Source: an uncultured Clostridia bacterium (lineage in GTDB: Bacteria > Bacillota > Clostridia > Christensenellales > DTU072). Taken from it: 8,310 bases of DNA. The DNA is taken from assembly GCA_944350065.1 (NCBI GenBank), contig CALVOD010000054.1, positions 1 to 8,310 of the forward strand. Direction: 5' to 3'. Made by a program: the position numbers and the translations under genes. Positions 5,486 through 8,310 of this stretch are shown one piece after another. The notes under the pieces were generated by a model, which saw nothing but the letters and a program-made list of their open reading frames with translations, was not told where the DNA came from and did not search any database. Within the stretch, counting starts at the first letter, position 1; every line of letters begins with the position of its first letter.

Positions 5486-6682
5486 ATGAGCAATTTCGAC
5501 GTTATCAAAGAACGCGACAAAAAGTATTTCATGAATACTTATTCTCCGGTGGATATCGCTTTCGTCAAGGGCGAAGGCTGCTATCTTACCGATTCCGAAG
5601 GCAAAACCTACCTCGATTTCCTCGCGGGAATAGCGGTTAACGCTTTGGGATACAATAACCCCGTATTTACCGACGCGCTTATCGAACAGGCGAAAAAGGT
5701 GACGTTGGTATCCAATTATTTTTATTCGGAGCCGCGCGGGCTTATGGCGGAACAGCTTGTGAAGGGAACCAACCTCGGTAAAGTGTTTTTCGGCAACAGC
5801 GGCGCGGAAGCCAACGAATGCAGTATGAAACTTGCGCGCAAATATTTCTATAAGCGCGGCGAAAACAAATATAAGATAGTGTCGGCGAGGCAGTCTTTCC
5901 ACGGCAGAACGATTGCCACGGTGACCGCGACGGGACAGGAGAAATACAACAAGCCTTTCGCGCCGCTTCCGGGCGGAATAGGAATATACGTTCCCTACAA
6001 CGACGAGGAAGCGCTCGCGAAGGCGCTCGACGATAAAGAAGTCGCGGCATTGCTCATAGAGCCCATTCAGGGCGAAGGCGGGATTATGCCCGCTACGGAA
6101 TCGTATATGAAGCTCGCAAGAGAGCTTACGAAGAAGAACGGACAGCTTCTCATACTCGACGAAGTGCAGACGGGCGCGGGAAGAACGGGAAAGTTCTGGG
6201 CTTTCGAGCATTACGGCATAGAGCCCGACATCGTGAGCGCGGCTAAAGGTATCGGCGGCGGATATCCGATATCGGCGTGTCTCGCTACCGACGAAGTGGC
6301 GGAAGCCTGGACTCCGGGCGATCACGGCACGACGTTCGGTTCCGCGCCGCTCGCGTGCGCGGTAGGCTACGCCGTGTGTAAGAAAATACGCGAACCGGGC
6401 TTTATGGAAGACGTTACGCGCAAAGGTGAATATCTGCGCGCGCGCCTTAAAGAAATTAAACACCCGAAGGTGAAAGAAGTTCGCGGAATGGGGCTCATAG
6501 ACGGAATGGAGGTGGAAGACGAAGCCTTCGCGGGCGCCATATATAAGGATATGCTCGCCAAAGGCTATATCCTCAACGTGTGCGGACACAAAGTGATGAG
6601 ATTCGTTCCTCCGCTCATAATCACCGTCGAGCAGATAGACGAAATGATAGAAGAACTCAAGAAAACGGTAGCCTCGCTGTAA
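5486..6682 (+). CDS. argD: Acetylornithine/ornithine-type aminotransferase (class III, PLP-dependent)
   Basis: A cytoplasmic fold-type I aminotransferase of 398 residues, the usual ArgD length. ArgD converts N-acetylornithine plus 2-oxoglutarate to the semialdehyde and glutamate in arginine biosynthesis, while close relatives act on ornithine, succinylornithine or other omega-amino acids. PLP-site elements are complete: NSGAEAN phosphate cup (104-110), SFHGRT (137-142) with H139 and R141, IEPIQGEGG (191-199), D225 of ILDEVQTGAGRTG contacting the pyridine nitrogen, and the Schiff-base lysine K254 in SAAKGIGGGYP. T283 in GTTFG and R372 near the end are also present. AAGGAG lies seven bases before the ATG. 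No other arginine-synthesis gene adjoins it; it is last in an operon with a transporter, so a catabolic role is as likely as a biosynthetic one and the symbol denotes family only. Confidence 0.88.
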   Translation: MSNFDVIKERDKKYFMNTYSPVDIAFVKGEGCYLTDSEGKTYLDFLAGIAVNALGYNNPVFTDALIEQAKKVTLVSNYFYSEPRGLMAEQLVKGTNLGKVFFGNSGAEANECSMKLARKYFYKRGENKYKIVSARQSFHGRTIATVTATGQEKYNKPFAPLPGGIGIYVPYNDEEALAKALDDKEVAALLIEPIQGEGGIMPATESYMKLARELTKKNGQLLILDEVQTGAGRTGKFWAFEHYGIEPDIVSAAKGIGGGYPISACLATDEVAEAWTPGDHGTTFGSAPLACAVGYAVCKKIREPGFMEDVTRKGEYLRARLKEIKHPKVKEVRGMGLIDGMEVEDEAFAGAIYKDMLAKGYILNVCGHKVMRFVPPLIITVEQIDEMIEELKKTVASL

Positions 6683-6839
6683 CGGGCGGCACCGTTGCGG
6701 AGTCCGATACGTAACTTATACCCAAAGGAACGGCTCGCCCGAAGGCGAGCCGTTTTTCTATGTCCGTTTGCGTTTTTTTGCTTTAACCGAAAATTGTAGC
6801 CGAACGGTACGGCGTTACCATTTCCGTAACGTATCGGGT
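6683..6839. other. Convergent intergenic region between argD and uxaC
   Basis: No gene is seen. It holds the strong argD terminator and further weaker structures: CGTTAC (6813-6818) with GTAACG (6826-6831), a 6-bp stem just beyond uxaC, and CCGATACGT (6704-6712) with ACGTATCGG (6829-6837), a 9-bp inverted repeat enclosing the terminator. The 6-bp hairpin lacks a following U-tract in the uxaC direction. Confidence 0.5.
6729..6757 (+). terminator. Intrinsic terminator of the Crp/Fnr-to-argD operon, perhaps bidirectional
   Basis: CGGCTCGCC (6731-6739) and GGCGAGCCG (6744-6752) form a perfect 9-bp stem with a 4-base CGAA loop, extended by AA/TT and followed by TTTTT (6753-6757). It lies about 50 bases after the argD stop. 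On the minus strand the loop reads as the very stable c(UUCG)g tetraloop followed by TTCCTTT, so it may also stop uxaC transcription, with a poorer U-tract. Confidence 0.93.
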
Positions 6840-8234
6840 TCAGATACCGAAATACGCCTTTACGTTGTTGTAGGCTACGTCTTTAGCTATCTTTTCGAGA
6901 TATTCGATATCCGATTCGGGGTATTCGCCGTTTTCGACGAGCGAGCCTAAAAAATCCGCGAATATTCTGCGGAAATAATCGTGGCGCGCGTAGGAGAGGA
7001 GACTCCTCGAGTCGGTGAGCATACCTATAAACGTGTCGATCGGTATCCCCGCCGCGTAAGCGGTAAGCTGACGCTCCATTCCCGGTTTGTTGTCGTTGAA
7101 CCACCAGGCGCTTCCCTGTTGAACCTTTCCTTTGTACGGAGCTTTGTTGAACGCACCGCATACCGTTACGAGTTCGTCGTTGTCGTTGGGGTTAAGCGAG
7201 AATACAAGGGTGCGCGGCAGGCTGTCCGTGCGCTCGAGCGCGTCGAAAAAAGGATACAGCGCGTCCGCGTTCGTGTTTCCGGCGATACAGTCGAATCCCG
7301 TATCGGCGCCCAGTTTCGCGAACATAGCGGAATTGGGATTGCGCTTGCAACCGAAATGTATCTCCATAACTATATCGCGATCGGCATATTCGGTAGCGAG
7401 GAACAGAAGCAGATTCGTTTTATAGCCGTCGGCTTCGCGCGCGGTAAGCGGCATGGCGCTCATGGCCTTGCGGAACACTTCCTCCGCTTCCGCGTCCGAG
7501 AAGGGTACGAAAGAGGGCATATAGTCGAGACCGTGATCGGTAGCTTTGCAACCGTTCGCTATAAAGAACTGTAACCGCTCGCGCAGAACGCGCTTAAGAT
7601 CGGCGAAAGTTTTGATCTCCGCGCCCGCCGCTTTGGAGAGAGAGGATACATATTCCGAAAATCCCGCTTTTTCTACGTTCACCGCCTTGTCGGGGCGGAA
7701 AGCGGGTAACACTTTGACGCGGAAGTTTTCTTTCATAAGCCTTGCGTGGTATGCAAGGTTTTCGGCAGGGTCGTTGGTGGTGACTACGGCTTCGACTCCC
7801 GCTTTCTCGAGTATCTTACGCGCGCCGAGCTCCTTGAGCGCGGCGTTGGCTTCTTCATACACTGCGCGCGCCGTGCGCTCGTTGAGAGGGGTGTCGATAC
7901 CGAGGTATTTCCGTAGCTCCAGATGCGAAAAATGGTATAACGGATGTCCCGCCATATATGGCATAATTGTTGCCCAAGCTACAAATTTCTCATAATCGTC
8001 GCCGTCGCCCGTTATAAGCCGCTCCTCTACGCCCATATTGCGCATCGCGCGCCATTTGTAATGGTCTCCGCCGAGCCAGACTTCCGTTATGCTCGAGAAG
8101 TGCTTGTCGTTATATATCTCCGACGCGTCGAGGTGGCAGTGATAATCCACTATAGGCATATCCGCTATTGCGTCGTACAGCCTTTCGGCGGTAGGGGAGT
8201 TCAAAAGAAATTTTTCGTCCATAAATTTTTTCAT
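6840..8234 (-). CDS. uxaC: Glucuronate (uronate) isomerase
   Basis: A cytoplasmic enzyme of 464 residues, the family's normal length, isomerising D-glucuronate to D-fructuronate and D-galacturonate to D-tagaturonate at the head of hexuronate catabolism. It belongs to the amidohydrolase superfamily. The metal-site strand DYHCHLD (30-36) carries H32 and H34. Other conserved stretches are TTNDP (152-156), GCKATDHGL (228-236), EIHFG (291-295), SAWWFND (375-381), LTDSRS (406-411) and RHDYFRR (417-423). The first of two nearby methionines is chosen because GGAG (minus strand of 8243-8246) lies eight bases upstream of it. It has its own promoter at 8276-8304 and no uxaB, uxuA, kdgK or kdgA beside it in the window; such partners may lie elsewhere. 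Its end faces argD. Confidence 0.97.
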   Translation of the reverse strand: MKKFMDEKFLLNSPTAERLYDAIADMPIVDYHCHLDASEIYNDKHFSSITEVWLGGDHYKWRAMRNMGVEERLITGDGDDYEKFVAWATIMPYMAGHPLYHFSHLELRKYLGIDTPLNERTARAVYEEANAALKELGARKILEKAGVEAVVTTNDPAENLAYHARLMKENFRVKVLPAFRPDKAVNVEKAGFSEYVSSLSKAAGAEIKTFADLKRVLRERLQFFIANGCKATDHGLDYMPSFVPFSDAEAEEVFRKAMSAMPLTAREADGYKTNLLLFLATEYADRDIVMEIHFGCKRNPNSAMFAKLGADTGFDCIAGNTNADALYPFFDALERTDSLPRTLVFSLNPNDNDELVTVCGAFNKAPYKGKVQQGSAWWFNDNKPGMERQLTAYAAGIPIDTFIGMLTDSRSLLSYARHDYFRRIFADFLGSLVENGEYPESDIEYLEKIAKDVAYNNVKAYFGI

Positions 8235-8275
8235 TGTCGTTTCTCCGTCTGTCCGTTTTGCGATACCGCGTTTAA

Positions 8276-8304
8276 ATTATATTACATAAAATCTTCGCTT
8301 GCAA
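8276..8304 (-). promoter_or_regulatory. Promoter of uxaC
   Basis: On the minus strand TTGCAA (8299-8304) and a perfect TATAAT (plus-strand ATTATA, 8276-8281) are separated by 17 bases. The predicted start near 8269 gives a leader of about 35 bases containing the GGAG site. Both hexamers and the spacing are identical to the rightward promoter at 2133-2161, while the spacers differ. No clear operator palindrome is visible between promoter and gene. Confidence 0.8.
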
Positions 8305-8310
8305 CACTTT

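Noticed and set aside
5021..6589. Leftward 522-codon open frame opposite the transporter and aminotransferase genes
   Set aside because: It is antisense to two genes with full family motifs, is rich in H, R, Y and F as expected from complementing their codons, and shows no domain of its own.
1..8310. CRISPR array, phage defence genes or toxin-antitoxin pair
   Set aside because: No regularly spaced repeats and no such protein families were found; all substantial coding space is taken by the seven genes listed.

Overview
The window looks like chromosomal DNA of a member of the Bacillota, most likely an anaerobic, gut-type Clostridia. Shine-Dalgarno sites are strong (GGAGG/AAGGAG), promoters match the housekeeping sigma consensus, genes are tightly packed, and the Crp/Fnr regulator has the Cys-rich linker style I associate with clostridial members of that family. 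Base composition is by eye close to balanced, and ATA codons for Ile are common. The lineage is an inference; nothing in the window fixes a genus.

Layout. (1) Positions 1-105: a tRNA-Gln(CUG) with encoded CCA, closed by a strong intrinsic terminator. (2) 106-338: a stretch without a convincing gene, holding several short inverted repeats, one of them a likely end signal for the leftward operon. (3) 339-2082, leftward: a two-gene operon with a helical protein of unknown function (243 aa) followed after one base by an AEC-family membrane transporter. (4) 2083-2238: a divergent regulatory region with one promoter for each direction, a perfect 20-bp palindrome at the predicted rightward transcription start, and a spaced 9-bp inverted repeat, one arm of which overlays the leftward -35. 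(5) 2239-6682, rightward: a four-gene operon of a Crp/Fnr regulator, a membrane-anchored alpha/beta hydrolase, a YfcC/DcuC-superfamily transporter and an ArgD-like class III aminotransferase, ended by a strong terminator at 6729-6757. (6) 6683-6839: a convergent intergenic region. (7) 6840-8234, leftward: glucuronate isomerase (uxaC) with its own promoter at 8276-8304.

How they may work together. The rightward operon reads as a small nutrient module: a sensor-regulator, a hydrolase whose gene overlaps that of a transporter, and an aminotransferase acting on ornithine-type substrates. Some YfcC-family proteins are arginine/ornithine exchangers in arginine deiminase loci, so use of an arginine or ornithine derivative is a reasonable but unproven reading. 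The regulator is divergent from the unknown-protein/AEC operon and may control both directions through the shared region. The uxaC gene belongs to hexuronate (pectin/glucuronide) catabolism and appears independent. I found no CRISPR array, insertion sequence, phage gene or toxin-antitoxin pair. The gene families are mostly ordinary; the less explained parts are the 243-aa protein, the architecture of the divergent promoter, and the grouping of the rightward operon.
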